A DNA stretch of 40,839 nt from NCBI GenBank assembly GCA_964408185.1, contig CAYOYK010000022.1, positions 1 to 40,839 on the forward strand, read 5' to 3'. Positions 32,308 to 40,534 of this stretch are shown in pieces. Positions within the stretch are counted from its first letter, which is position 1, and each line of letters opens with the position of its first letter. Under the pieces are notes generated by a model. It was not told the DNA's origin. It searched no databases and was given only the letters and a program-made list of their open reading frames with translations. Source of the DNA: CAYOYK01 sp964408185 (GTDB lineage: Bacteria > Bacillota > Clostridia > Christensenellales > Aristaeellaceae). The translations under genes were made by a program, and so were the position numbers.

Positions 32308-33347
32308 ATGCTTTCCCCTTGCTGCGGAGATTCCAGCACGACCGCGTGCGCAATGCCGGGAATGCTCTCGCCCTGCTGCGTGGTGGTCGGGCTGAGCAGC
32401 GCGCCCGTTGCCATAAAGAGAATGTGAGATAGCTCTCCGCGTTGGAGCATGGGAAGATACACGGCGTTGAGCACGGACGCGCTGCATCCGCAGCCGCTGC
32501 CGCCCGCGTGCATATCCTGTGCGGCCCGGTCAAAGATCAGCAGACCGCAATCGGCATACCGATCCTCTATCAGAGGGTGGCCGCGCTTTTTCATCAGCTC
32601 AAGCAGCAGGTCATGCCCGATTTGCCCCAGATCGCCCGTCAGAATCAGCGGGTAGTCCTTGGGCTCGGTGCGCGTGGCGTGAAAATGGGCGCAGAGGGTA
32701 TCCGCCGCCGCGGGAGCCATTGCCGCTCCCATATTGTTTGCGTCGCTTATCCCCATATCAATGACCCGCCCGATCGTCACCTGCCGCAGCCGCGCCATCG
32801 GGTATGCGCTTGGCTGCATGGAGAGCAGCGTCGCCCCGGCACCCGTTACCGTCCATTGCGCGGTGGGCGTGCGCTGCGAGCCGAACTCCAGCGGGAAGCG
32901 ATACTGCCGCTCCGCTGTGCAAAAATGACTGCTGGCTACGCAAATCGCGCTGGACGCAAAGCCGCCGTCCAGCAGCATGCCGCCGACGCAGAGGCTCTCC
33001 GCCATCGTAGAGCAAGCCCCGTAAAGCCCCAAAAAAGGGATGCCCAGCTCGCGCGCGGTAAAGGAGGCGCAGGTGATCTGGTTGAGCAGATCGCCGCCCA
33101 GCATCACATCCACGGCGCTTGTGGACAGGCGCGCCTTGCGGAGGCAGGCGGCGATGCTCTCCTGATAGAACTGCCGCTCCGCCTGCTCAAAGGTGGTCTG
33201 GCCAAAGAACTCATCCTGCACGGTTTTGTCAAAGTGCTCGGCCAGCGGCCCTTCGCCTTCCTTTTTGCCCACGATGGCCGCGCTGCTGATGATATACGGC
33301 TTTGATGGCAGCTGATAGCTCTGTCTGCCTAGACGCTTGCTGTTCAT
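32304..33347 (-). CDS. spoVAD: Stage V sporulation protein AD
   Basis: Soluble thiolase-fold protein of 347 residues that binds dipicolinic acid in the SpoVA channel complex. Family marks are YIISSAAIVGKKEGEGPL, LLNQITCASFTARELGIPF, GLYGACSTMAESL and GSGCGCSASVLNAVYLP. ATG 33347 is preferred because GAGGAG lies 5 bases upstream; the GTG at 33353 overlaps that site. Nine bases separate it from spoVAC. Length agrees with B. subtilis SpoVAD (338). Confidence 0.96.
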   Translation of the reverse strand: MNSKRLGRQSYQLPSKPYIISSAAIVGKKEGEGPLAEHFDKTVQDEFFGQTTFEQAERQFYQESIAACLRKARLSTSAVDVMLGGDLLNQITCASFTARELGIPFLGLYGACSTMAESLCVGGMLLDGGFASSAICVASSHFCTAERQYRFPLEFGSQRTPTAQWTVTGAGATLLSMQPSAYPMARLRQVTIGRVIDMGISDANNMGAAMAPAAADTLCAHFHATRTEPKDYPLILTGDLGQIGHDLLLELMKKRGHPLIEDRYADCGLLIFDRAAQDMHAGGSGCGCSASVLNAVYLPMLQRGELSHILFMATGALLSPTTTQQGESIPGIAHAVVLESPQQGESI

Positions 33348-33356
33348 GCGCACTCC

Positions 33357-33887
33357 TCACACAAGCCCAAAAATCCAATAAATCAGCCCGGCAATCACGG
33401 CGCTGCTTACGCCGTACACCAACACGGGCCCGGCGATTGTAAACAGCTTGGCGCCCAGCCCCAGCACAAGGCCCTCGCGGCGGAATTCCAGCGCGGGGGA
33501 GACCATCGCGTTCGCAAACCCTGTAATGGGCACAAAGCTGCCGCCGCCCGCGTATTGGCCGATGTTATCAAACCAGCCGATTCCCGTCAGCACCGCCGTC
33601 AGCAGGATGAGCGCAATGCTTGCAAACGTGGAGGCCTGCGTCACGGTCAGTTCCAGAAAGCGCACGCCGATATCGATAAAGCCCTGCCCCAGCATGCAGA
33701 TCACGCCGCCGACCCAGAATGCGCGGAAAAGCCCCTGCGCCATGTTCGAGTTGGGAGAGACGGCTTCTACCAGCGCTTTGTACTGCTTTTGCGTTACGGG
33801 ATCCGCCTTGCTCTGGGAAAGGCTGCGGCTGTCCGGCACAAAAGCGTCGGCGTTGCCGGGCCTTTTTTCTGGCTGCTTACCGCTCAA
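33357..33887 (-). CDS. spoVAC: Stage V sporulation protein AC
   Basis: Membrane protein of 176 residues, slightly longer than B. subtilis SpoVAC (150) at the N-terminus. It has about four hydrophobic segments: FRAFWVGGVICMLGQGFIDI, FASIALILLTAVLTGIGWF, the GGGSFVPITGFANAM motif, and a final helix near IAGLIYWIFGL. SpoVAC is described as a mechanosensitive channel in the dipicolinate pathway. I assign a TTG start at 33887, 6 bases after GGGAGGAGG. The start overlaps the stop of the 43-codon ORF upstream by 11 bases. VTQKQYKALVEAVSPNSN marks the conserved start of the domain. Confidence 0.93.
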   Translation of the reverse strand: MSGKQPEKRPGNADAFVPDSRSLSQSKADPVTQKQYKALVEAVSPNSNMAQGLFRAFWVGGVICMLGQGFIDIGVRFLELTVTQASTFASIALILLTAVLTGIGWFDNIGQYAGGGSFVPITGFANAMVSPALEFRREGLVLGLGAKLFTIAGPVLVYGVSSAVIAGLIYWIFGLV

Positions 33888-34008
33888 GGTCTGCCTCCTC
33901 CCGCAGGGCCCGCTGAACAGGCGGTTTTCCGGTCGGGTAGCATACCTCCCGGTCTCCGGGCCTCGGAACCGCGTGCAGCGCGTAGGGAACAAGCGATTGC
34001 TTTTTCAT
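33877..34008 (-). CDS. 43-residue ORF leading the spoVA operon
   Basis: Small ORF with ATG at 34008 and AGGAGG 9 bases upstream, ending in a TAA that overlaps the TTG start of spoVAC (TTGAGCGGTAA). The product starts MKKQSLVPYALHAVPRPGDR and is hydrophilic, with no transmembrane segment. Its position between a SigG-like promoter and spoVAC, a real ribosome site and the coupled stop argue that it is translated. It could be a leader that sets spoVAC translation or a small forespore protein. I do not recognise a family. Confidence 0.5.
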   Translation of the reverse strand: MKKQSLVPYALHAVPRPGDREVCYPTGKPPVQRALREEADLER

Positions 34009-34029
34009 CAGGGATCGCCTCCTCGCGCA

Positions 34030-34059
34030 CAGTATGCGTTAATGTCCGCCTTGCTATGC
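34030..34059 (-). promoter_or_regulatory. SigG-like (forespore) promoter of spoVA
   Basis: On the minus strand GCATA (34059-34055), an 18 bp spacer, and CATACTG (34036-34030). This fits the SigG pattern (GHATR, about 18 bp, CATnnTA) at all but the last base, and no SigA promoter is evident. spoVA is a known SigG operon in B. subtilis. Confidence 0.6.
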
Positions 34060-34074
34060 GGCGCGGGGCATATG

Positions 34075-34105
34075 AAAACGGCTGCCGATTTGCAGGCAGC
34101 CGTTT
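34075..34105 (-). terminator. Terminator of the polysaccharide operon (after galE)
   Basis: On the minus strand AACGGCTGCC (34104-34095), 8-base loop, GGCAGCCGTTTT (34086-34075). It ends galE transcription about 20 bp past its stop and lies just upstream of the spoVA promoter. Confidence 0.82.
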
Positions 34106-34126
34106 GGATATAGGATCGTGAATCGC

Positions 34127-35143
34127 TTATGCTTTTCGGAAGCCGTTTGGGTTGTTGCTTTGCCAGCGCCAGCTGTCCCGGCACATATCGTCAAGCGTTT
34201 TATGCGCGCTCCAGCTAAGCAGACGCTTTGCCTTGGACGCGTCCGCGTAGCAGGTGGCAATGTCGCCCGGACGGCGGGGCGCAATAACGTAGGGGATGGG
34301 CACGCCGTTCACGCGGACGAAAGCATCCACCATCTGCAATACGCTGTATCCGACGCCGGTGCCAAGGTTGATGACCTCGCAGCCCGTATGCTCGGCCAAA
34401 TAGTTACATGCCGCAACATGCCCCTGCGCCAGATCGACCACGTGGATGTAATCGCGCACGCCTGTGCCGTCCACGGTGGGGTAATCGTCGCCAAAGACGT
34501 GGAGCTCCTTCAGCTTGCCGGACGCAACCTGCGAGATATACGGCATCAGGTTGTTCGGGATGCCCACCGGATCCTCGCCGATCAGGCCGCTTTGGTGCGC
34601 GCCGATGGGGTTGAAGTAGCGCAGCAGCGCAACCGACCAATCGGGGTTGGCATGGCAAACATCCTGCATAATCTGCTCGATCATGTACTTTGTCCAGCCG
34701 TAGGGATTGGTGCAGCCGGTCGGCATGTCCTCGGTGAGCGGCATGGTTTCGGCAAGGCCGTATACCGTCGCGGATGAGCTGAACACGAGCCGCTTGACGC
34801 CGTGCGCCCTCATGACCTCGCAAAGCGTCAGCGTGGAGTCCAGATTGTTGCGGTAGTATTCCAGCGGCTTGCCGACGCTTTCGCCCACAGCCTTGTAACC
34901 GGCAAAGTGGATCACGGCGTCGAAGGCGTACTTGTCAAACACGCGGCTGAGGGCGGCCTTATCGCACACATCCACCAGCTCGTGCACGACCGGCTTGCCG
35001 GTAATGGTTTCCAGCCGACGGAGCACTTCCTCGCAGCTATTGTAGTAGTTATCGGCAATTACGGCCTCGTGCCCGGCGGAGAGCAGCTCCGCGTAGGTGT
35101 GCGAGCCGATGAACCCGGCGCCGCCGGTAAGCAGTATTCTCAT
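34127..35143 (-). CDS. galE: UDP-glucose 4-epimerase
   Basis: Extended SDR of 338 residues interconverting UDP-glucose and UDP-galactose with bound NAD. The NAD loop is GGAGFIGSH (7-15). The catalytic triad is S124 in FSSSATVYG and Y148/K152 in NPYGWTK. The family stretch LRYFNPIGAH and PRRPGDIATCYAD near the C-terminus are intact. AAAGGAG precedes the ATG. It is the last gene of a three-gene operon and supplies galactose units for the polymer started by the sugar transferase, and it may serve galactose catabolism. Confidence 0.97.
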   Translation of the reverse strand: MRILLTGGAGFIGSHTYAELLSAGHEAVIADNYYNSCEEVLRRLETITGKPVVHELVDVCDKAALSRVFDKYAFDAVIHFAGYKAVGESVGKPLEYYRNNLDSTLTLCEVMRAHGVKRLVFSSSATVYGLAETMPLTEDMPTGCTNPYGWTKYMIEQIMQDVCHANPDWSVALLRYFNPIGAHQSGLIGEDPVGIPNNLMPYISQVASGKLKELHVFGDDYPTVDGTGVRDYIHVVDLAQGHVAACNYLAEHTGCEVINLGTGVGYSVLQMVDAFVRVNGVPIPYVIAPRRPGDIATCYADASKAKRLLSWSAHKTLDDMCRDSWRWQSNNPNGFRKA

Positions 35144-35167
35144 GGCAATCGTCTCCTTTGTACAGCG

Positions 35168-36070
35168 TCAGAATAGCTGGTCGGGATACTGTCCGGCCTT
35201 GTGCATTGCCAGCAGCTCCTCCTGCACATAGGGCTTATCTTCCTTATAGGTCACGCCAAACCAAACGGCGTCGGTCGGCAGCACGTCCACGGACAGCCCC
35301 GTCTCGTGCATAAGCTGATCGACCAGCACGGGCAGCACGTATTCCTTTTTCTTTTCGTCGGGCGCAAGGCCGGAAAGGAACGATAGGAAGTGCGTCTCGG
35401 CCTGCGCGAACAGCCACGGCGTGAAGCCAAAAAAGTTCATGGAAACCAAGCAGTTATGGTCGAGCACAATACCGGCCGGATCGTTGAACGTATCGCGGAT
35501 GGTGCCGTCCGGGAAGGGCTGAATCTGGTAGGTTTCCGTAATGCGCTCCAGATGTCTCCGCGCATCCAGCCCGCACACGCCGCGCGTCACATGGCCGTGC
35601 TCGGACACCGTGTTTTTGAGGTAGTAGCCGGGCATGCAGCCCTCGTTATCGGCCAGCGTTTGCAGACGCTGGTACATCAGGCCGAAGGCGGGCTTGCCGT
35701 AGTAATCGTCCGCGTTGATCACCGCAAAGGGCTCGTGAATGACGTCCTTTGCGCAAAGCACGGCATGCACGGTGCCAAAGGGCTTGGTGCGCCCTTCCGG
35801 CACGGCGTAGGAGGACGGCAGACTGTCAAACTCCTGATAGACGTACTCCACCTTCACTTTGTTCTTGATCTTATCGCCTACCAGCTCGCGGAAACGATCC
35901 TCAAAGTCGCGCTTGATGATAAACACTACCTTGTTGAACCCGGCGGCGATCGCGTCGTAAATGGAGTACTCCACAAGGATTTCGCCGTGGGGGCCCATGC
36001 CGTCCACCTGCTTGTCTCCGCCGTAGCGGGAGCCCATTCCGGCCGCCATGATGAGAAGCGTCATGTCCAT
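35168..36070 (-). CDS. Sugar-phosphate nucleotidyltransferase
   Basis: Nucleotidyltransferase of 300 residues. The N-terminal signature is LLIMAAGMGSRYGGDKQ (5-21), binding the NTP, and PFAVINADDYYGKPAF holds the metal aspartates. GTVHAVLCAKDV and the C-terminal VWFGVTYKEDKPYVQEEL complete the family pattern. It probably activates a hexose-1-phosphate (UTP or related NTP) for galE and the sugar transferase. The ATG at 36070 is 9 bases after AAAGGA; an ATG directly abutting that site (36079) is too close. The exact sugar and nucleotide are not determinable. It lies 24 bp upstream of galE and 40 bp after the transferase gene. Confidence 0.85.
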   Translation of the reverse strand: MDMTLLIMAAGMGSRYGGDKQVDGMGPHGEILVEYSIYDAIAAGFNKVVFIIKRDFEDRFRELVGDKIKNKVKVEYVYQEFDSLPSSYAVPEGRTKPFGTVHAVLCAKDVIHEPFAVINADDYYGKPAFGLMYQRLQTLADNEGCMPGYYLKNTVSEHGHVTRGVCGLDARRHLERITETYQIQPFPDGTIRDTFNDPAGIVLDHNCLVSMNFFGFTPWLFAQAETHFLSFLSGLAPDEKKKEYVLPVLVDQLMHETGLSVDVLPTDAVWFGVTYKEDKPYVQEELLAMHKAGQYPDQLF

Positions 36071-36110
36071 GAGAACCATTCCTTTCTGAGTTGGGCTTTC
36101 GGTTTCGCGC

Positions 36111-37595
36111 CTAGGAAACGGATCGGTACGCGGGCGGAGCATCCTCCGCCGAGGCGGGCGCGTCGCAGGGCGCGGGGTCCCCGCCAGAGACGGGCCGCGG
36201 CTCGACGCGCATGGGCAGATAGCTTCGTTTGCGCTGACGGTCGGCAAAGCCCTCCGTGCTGTCCTTGCGGAAGAACACCGTAACCGTGCGCAGCAGCAGC
36301 TTGATATCCAGCAAAATGGAAAAGTTTTCGATGTACATCAAGTCCAGTATGACCTTATCCTTGGGCGTAGTGTTGTACTTGCCGTCAATTTGCGCCATGC
36401 CGGTCAGCCCGGCCTTCATCTGCTGGCGATAGGCGAACTCCGGCACCTCCTGCGTGTACTTGTCCACGTTGGCAAGCATCTCCGGGCGCGGGCCGACAAA
36501 GCTCATATCGCCCTTGAGAATGTTGAAGAGCTGCGGCAGCTCGTCAATGCGGAACTTGCGCAGGACGCGCCCTACCGGCGTGATCCGCTTGTCGTTTTGC
36601 AGCGCGGATTCATCGCAAAGCTCCGCGTCGCGGGTGTCAGCATACATCGTGCGGAACTTGATGATCTTGAAGATGCGACCGCCCAGCGTGGCGCGCTCCT
36701 GCAAAAAGAAGATCGGGCCGTTGCGCCCCAAAAAGATACTCAGCGCCGCAATCAGCATCAGCGGGCTGGCAATCAGGAGACACAGCAGGCTGAGCACAAT
36801 GTCGCTGCCGCGCTTAATGAAACGCTGCGTCAGCGTCATCTCAAAGGGCGGGACGAAAAGGAAAGGCGTATCGTCAATGATATTCTGTTTGGCGGTGGAG
36901 ACGATGACGTCCTCCAGCTCGGCCAGCAGATAGATGGCCTTGCCGCTCTTGTAGCAGAAGGATTGCAGCTGGGCCTCCTCGGTATCGGGGATGCCGGCCA
37001 AAAAAACGCCTTCGTTTGCCAAGATGGTATCGTACACATCGTCGCACTCGTAATGCACCACGTCGCACAGCTTGTAGCGCTGGCGGAATGTGACGATCTT
37101 ATCGCATACATGGTTTGCAAGCTCCTGCGACGAGGTTACAATGCAGCAGCGCTGCGGCGGGTTGATGCCAAAGTACAGGTGATAGCCCAGCTTGACAAAC
37201 AGATAAATAAACACAGCCTGCAAGACCATGGCGCAGAACAAAAGCAGCAGGTCCTCTCCGCCCAGCGTCAGTTGGGCGTTGTTCGCCGGGTTGACGTTCA
37301 TGATCTGCAGGGCGAGATAAGCCACGACATCGGACAGATAAATGGCGACGAGCACGGAGGCGCAAACGCTGCGAGCCTTCCGCACGCCCAAATCGTACCC
37401 TCCGTACACGTAGGTCAAAATAAGAAGCGTAAAAAGGTAGGTGACCAGCGTGATGACCGCGGTACGGGACGGATTGAGCATCTGACGGTTGTTGATGGAA
37501 AGCAGCAAATAAAAGGAAAGAAACGTCAGCACATAAAGCAGCGCCTGAAATGCGAGCTTTAGCAGCTGCGAAAGTAAGTAACGGTTCTTATTCAT
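36111..37595 (-). CDS. Polyprenyl-phosphate sugar phosphotransferase (WcaJ/EpsL type)
   Basis: Membrane enzyme of 494 residues that starts exopolysaccharide repeat units by transferring sugar-1-phosphate to undecaprenyl phosphate. Four N-terminal helices (about 13-140) are followed by a degenerate Rossmann-like region (150-255) and a re-entrant helix at RGSDIVLSLLCLLIASPLML. The catalytic domain carries GPIFFLQER, KFRTMYADT, RKFRIDELPQLFNILKGDMS, VGPRPEM and GLTGMAQIDGKY. The C-terminal 35 residues are a Pro/Arg-rich tail. The ATG at 37595 has GGAGG 5 bases upstream. It is first in the operon with its own promoter. No polymerase or flippase genes lie in this window. Confidence 0.93.
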   Translation of the reverse strand: MNKNRYLLSQLLKLAFQALLYVLTFLSFYLLLSINNRQMLNPSRTAVITLVTYLFTLLILTYVYGGYDLGVRKARSVCASVLVAIYLSDVVAYLALQIMNVNPANNAQLTLGGEDLLLLFCAMVLQAVFIYLFVKLGYHLYFGINPPQRCCIVTSSQELANHVCDKIVTFRQRYKLCDVVHYECDDVYDTILANEGVFLAGIPDTEEAQLQSFCYKSGKAIYLLAELEDVIVSTAKQNIIDDTPFLFVPPFEMTLTQRFIKRGSDIVLSLLCLLIASPLMLIAALSIFLGRNGPIFFLQERATLGGRIFKIIKFRTMYADTRDAELCDESALQNDKRITPVGRVLRKFRIDELPQLFNILKGDMSFVGPRPEMLANVDKYTQEVPEFAYRQQMKAGLTGMAQIDGKYNTTPKDKVILDLMYIENFSILLDIKLLLRTVTVFFRKDSTEGFADRQRKRSYLPMRVEPRPVSGGDPAPCDAPASAEDAPPAYRSVS

Positions 37596-37627
37596 AACGC
37601 CTCCACCGCGCAGGTTCATATATAACC

Positions 37628-37639
37628 TATGCTAGCATA
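37628..37639. promoter_or_regulatory. Palindrome over the -10 of the polysaccharide promoter
   Basis: TATGCTAGCATA, a perfect 12 bp palindrome whose right half is the -10 hexamer. A candidate operator; no regulator gene is adjacent. Confidence 0.4.
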
Positions 37640-37662
37640 GCACGCGGCGAAACGGCTGTCAA
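37634..37662 (-). promoter_or_regulatory. SigA promoter of the polysaccharide operon
   Basis: On the minus strand TTGACA (37662-37657), 17 bp spacer, TATGCT (37639-37634), 38 bp upstream of the transferase ATG. Confidence 0.78.
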
Positions 37663-37698
37663 GCGATATCACTTGGGGCGCATTCCTGCTAATTTCAT

Positions 37699-37727
37699 TT
37701 GCAATTCCCGCCCGGATACGGTAAAAT
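37699..37727 (+). promoter_or_regulatory. SigA promoter of darA-holB-ricT
   Basis: TTGCAA (37699-37704), 17 bp spacer, TAAAAT (37722-37727), 32 bp upstream of the darA ATG. It diverges from the polysaccharide promoter. Confidence 0.7.
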
Positions 37728-37759
37728 ATAAAGGGAACATGAAGCAAGGGGGAATAGCC

Positions 37760-38089
37760 ATGAAGTTGATCATCGCAATCGTACAGGACGAGGACGCTTC
37801 CCGCCTGATCGGCGAACTGATGAGCACAAACTTTGGCGTTACCAAGCTGGCGACCACCGGCGGATTCCTGCGGGCAGGCAATACTACGCTGCTCATCGGC
37901 GTGGATGACGATCGCTTTCAGGCCGCGATGGACGTAATTGAACGGATCTGCAAGAGCCGCAAGCAGATCGCCGCTTCGCCTGCATCCATTGTGGGCGTGC
38001 CGGGCGCGTACTCGCCCTACCCCATAGAGGTCATGGTCGGCGGCGCCACGGTGTTTGTGCTGACGGTGGATCAATTTGTCAAGTTCTAG
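37760..38089 (+). CDS. darA: Cyclic-di-AMP receptor (DarA/PstA family)
   Basis: PII-like protein of 109 residues, the family's usual length, with MKLIIAIVQDEDASRLIGEL, FGVTKLATTGGFLRAGNTTLLIGV, and the C-terminal PYPIEVMVGGATVFVL. It binds cyclic-di-AMP as a trimer; its target is unknown. AGGGGGAATAGCC precedes the ATG. In B. subtilis darA (yaaQ) also lies upstream of holB and ricT; tmk and yaaR of that cluster are absent here. The next gene starts inside its last codons. Confidence 0.94.
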   Translation: MKLIIAIVQDEDASRLIGELMSTNFGVTKLATTGGFLRAGNTTLLIGVDDDRFQAAMDVIERICKSRKQIAASPASIVGVPGAYSPYPIEVMVGGATVFVLTVDQFVKF

Positions 38090-39110
38090 CACAGCGACGG
38101 GCGTGCCGCTGGTTTCATCGGGAGCTATCGGGCTGTCGGAAGCCCAAAGCGTTGTCCGCGTGGCAATGGCGCAGTTTGCCCATGGAGAGCCCATGCACGC
38201 CTACCTGCTGTCCGGCGCGCGCGGCGTGGGCAAGCTGACGCTGGCCACGCGGCTTCTGTGCGCATTGCATTGTGAGCAGAGGCCGGAGCCATGCTTGCAA
38301 TGCGAGGCCTGCAAGCGCGTGCTGGCGCATAACGACCCGGATATCACATGGCTGCTCTCGCCGGATAAGTCCATCGGCGTGGACTCGGTGCGCGAGGTGC
38401 TGGATCGGACCGCGCAGCACGCGTTTGGCACAGGCTGCCACGCGGTGGTCGTTGAGCCTGCCGAGGCAATGACGGCGCAGGCGCAAAACGCTCTGCTCAA
38501 GTCGCTGGAGGAGCCGCAGGCAAACGTGGTGTTCCTGCTCCTCAGCCACGAGCCCTCCATGCTGCTGCCCACCATCCGCTCACGGTGCAGCCAGATCAAG
38601 CTGACCGCATGGACGGACGAGCGCCTGACGGAAACGCTGCGACAGATGGGCTACCCGCAGGAACGCATTCGCGCCGCCGCAGCGTCGGCCGGGGGGAATA
38701 TCGGGCAGGCGCTTGAGCTGCTGGAGCCCAGCGAGCAGGATCAAAAGACGCACGAGTGGGTCATGGCCGCGCTGTCCGTGCAGTGCGATGCGGACGCGGT
38801 GCGCCTGAGCACGCAGCTCAAGGATGACAGGGACGGCTCGCAGCGTTTTTTGTTACAGCTGGAGCGGGAGCTTCGGCGCGCGCTGCTGGCAGCATCCGGG
38901 TGCGCCGATTCTTCATCCATACTGGATTTGCCCGCCGCCTTTCGCAAGGCCGCAAGGGTTCGGGACGCGGGCGGAATAACCCGGCTGCTGCAGGCCTCGT
39001 TCGCCGCGCGCAAGGCGCGAACGGGGCAGGTCAATTGGCAATCCACCGTAGATCGTTTGATGTTGCAGATTTTGGAGGAAAGTACGCAATGGCGTCAGTT
39101 GTCGGAGTAA
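38076..39110 (+). CDS. holB: DNA polymerase III delta' subunit
   Basis: Clamp-loader AAA+ subunit of 344 residues. Walker A is GARGVGKLT (47-55). A zinc knuckle is built by C66, C73, C76 and C79. Family stretches are VVVEPAEAMTAQAQNALLKS, LEEPQANVVFLLLS and PTIRSRCSQIKL, the SRC sensor-1 region. The TTG start at 38076 lies 7 bases after GGTGG and overlaps the darA end by 14 bp; the next candidate (GTG 38103) has no ribosome site. It overlaps ricT by 22 bp. It acts with DnaX and HolA to load the sliding clamp. Confidence 0.95.
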   Translation: MSSSSTATGVPLVSSGAIGLSEAQSVVRVAMAQFAHGEPMHAYLLSGARGVGKLTLATRLLCALHCEQRPEPCLQCEACKRVLAHNDPDITWLLSPDKSIGVDSVREVLDRTAQHAFGTGCHAVVVEPAEAMTAQAQNALLKSLEEPQANVVFLLLSHEPSMLLPTIRSRCSQIKLTAWTDERLTETLRQMGYPQERIRAAAASAGGNIGQALELLEPSEQDQKTHEWVMAALSVQCDADAVRLSTQLKDDRDGSQRFLLQLERELRRALLAASGCADSSSILDLPAAFRKAARVRDAGGITRLLQASFAARKARTGQVNWQSTVDRLMLQILEESTQWRQLSE

Positions 39111-40117
39111 GGTTCAAGAACGCGGGCAAGCTGTACTATTTTGATCCGGGCCGCTTGCAGCCGCTCGCGGGCGAATTTGTGATTGTGGAGACCGCGCGCG
39201 GAATGGAGTACGGGCAGGTGATCACGGGCGTGCGCGAGGTGGAGGCCGATCTGGTGGCCGCGCCGCTCAAGTGCGTAATCCGCGTGGCGGACGAGCGCGA
39301 CGCGCGGCATGCCGTCGAGAATGAACAATTCGAGCGCGAGGCATATGGCGTCTGCCAGCGAAAGATCGAGGAGCATCGCCTAGACATGAAGCTCGTCAGC
39401 GTGGAGCAGACGTTTGATAACGCCAAGATTCTGTTCTACTTTACGGCCAACGGGCGCGTTGACTTCCGCTCGCTGGTCAAGGACTTGGCCGGCGTGTTCC
39501 GCACGCGCATTGAGCTTAGGCAAATCGGCGTGCGCGATGAAGCCAAGATGCTGGGAGGCCTCGGCCCGTGCGGCCGCCCCATTTGCTGCGGCTCGTTTCT
39601 GGGCGACTTTCAGCCCGTGTCCATCAAGATGGCCAAGGAGCAGAGCCTCTCGCTCAACCCCACCAAGATATCCGGCGTGTGCGGACGCTTGATGTGCTGC
39701 CTCAAATACGAGCAGGACAACTATGAGATGACGCGCAAGCGCATGCCGCGCGTGGGAAAAGAAGTTGAAACCCCGGATGGCTTCGGCGTGGTGACAGACC
39801 TCAACATCATCAAGGAGCTGGTTACAGTTCGCGTTCGCAAGGGCGACCTGAGCGAGTTCAAAACCTACGCGCTGGAGGATCTCAAGTGGGCGAGACCCGC
39901 TCAGCCTGCCGCGCCGCGTCCGGCGCCGAGGCCCGCCAAGCCCCTGCCGACGGCGGACGACGCGGAGCTGGAAACCGAGCTTGCTGCCGAGGCTGCGGAG
40001 GACGATCCCGCCGCGCTGCCGGAGGCCGACGAGGGGGAACCCGACGGCGGCACAGACTGGCAGCGCGCCGTGCTGGAAGCGCTTCAAGCCGACGAAAGCA
40101 AGCCGGCAAAGCGATAA
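39089..40117 (+). CDS. ricT: PSP1 domain protein RicT (YaaT)
   Basis: Protein of 342 residues. The PSP1 domain (about 60-150) is followed by the cysteine cluster GPCGRPICCGSF and GVCGRLMCCLKYE, which in B. subtilis RicT helps bind a [4Fe-4S] cluster in the RicA-RicF-RicT complex that aids RNase Y maturation of transcripts and affects sporulation and biofilm. The last 75 residues are an acidic Ala/Pro-rich tail. GGAGG precedes the ATG, which overlaps the holB stop by 22 bp. RicA and RicF genes are not in this window. Confidence 0.94.
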   Translation: MASVVGVRFKNAGKLYYFDPGRLQPLAGEFVIVETARGMEYGQVITGVREVEADLVAAPLKCVIRVADERDARHAVENEQFEREAYGVCQRKIEEHRLDMKLVSVEQTFDNAKILFYFTANGRVDFRSLVKDLAGVFRTRIELRQIGVRDEAKMLGGLGPCGRPICCGSFLGDFQPVSIKMAKEQSLSLNPTKISGVCGRLMCCLKYEQDNYEMTRKRMPRVGKEVETPDGFGVVTDLNIIKELVTVRVRKGDLSEFKTYALEDLKWARPAQPAAPRPAPRPAKPLPTADDAELETELAAEAAEDDPAALPEADEGEPDGGTDWQRAVLEALQADESKPAKR

Positions 40118-40144
40118 TCAAACCGGAAATCATACAGGTTATGC

Positions 40145-40173
40145 TTGCAAAATGGCGTGCCTGATGGTATAGT
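40145..40173 (+). promoter_or_regulatory. SigA promoter of the ferredoxin gene
   Basis: TTGCAA (40145-40150), 17 bp spacer, TATAGT (40168-40173), 38 bp upstream of the ATG. Confidence 0.78.
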
Positions 40174-40211
40174 AGCTATGGCTAACTAAAGTATCAATGG
40201 AGGTGACATTC

Positions 40212-40382
40212 ATGGCATACGTAATTTCTGATGAGTGCATCAAGTGTGGCGCTTGCGCCGGTGGCTGCCCCGTTGACGCGATTACCGAGGGTGACGACAA
40301 GTACGTTATTGACGCCGACAAGTGCATCGAATGCGGCGCTTGCGCCGATACCTGCCCGGTGGGCGCGCCCGCTCAGGAGTAA
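40212..40382 (+). CDS. 2[4Fe-4S] ferredoxin
   Basis: Clostridial-type ferredoxin of 56 residues with two CxxCxxCxxxCP motifs, CIKCGACAGGCP and CIECGACADTCP, each binding one [4Fe-4S] cluster together with the other motif. It carries low-potential electrons for anaerobic enzymes such as pyruvate:ferredoxin oxidoreductase and hydrogenase. GGAGGTG stands 6 bases before the ATG. It is a single-gene unit with its own promoter and terminator, as usual for this abundant protein. Confidence 0.97.
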   Translation: MAYVISDECIKCGACAGGCPVDAITEGDDKYVIDADKCIECGACADTCPVGAPAQE

Positions 40383-40396
40383 GCGGCCATCCCTTC

Positions 40397-40432
40397 GCGG
40401 GGCTTCTGATTGCTCAGAGGCCCCGCTGTTTT
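40397..40432 (+). terminator. Terminator of the ferredoxin gene
   Basis: A 13-position stem (40397-40409 against 40414-40426, one wobble) with a 4-base loop, followed by TGTTTT. Confidence 0.85.
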
Positions 40433-40466
40433 ATGCGGGCGTCGGCATTATTTGTCCCCCGCCCTC

Positions 40467-40495
40467 TGTTCAATGCCAAGGCTTTTTGGTATAAT
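40467..40495 (+). promoter_or_regulatory. Promoter of fba, extended -10 type
   Basis: Perfect TATAAT at 40490-40495 preceded by TGG, an extended -10. The -35 is poor (TGTTCA, 40467-40472, 17 bp spacer). Confidence 0.6.
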
Positions 40496-40534
40496 GAATC
40501 CTGCGTTCCCATCAACAATGAGGAGGAAACCACA

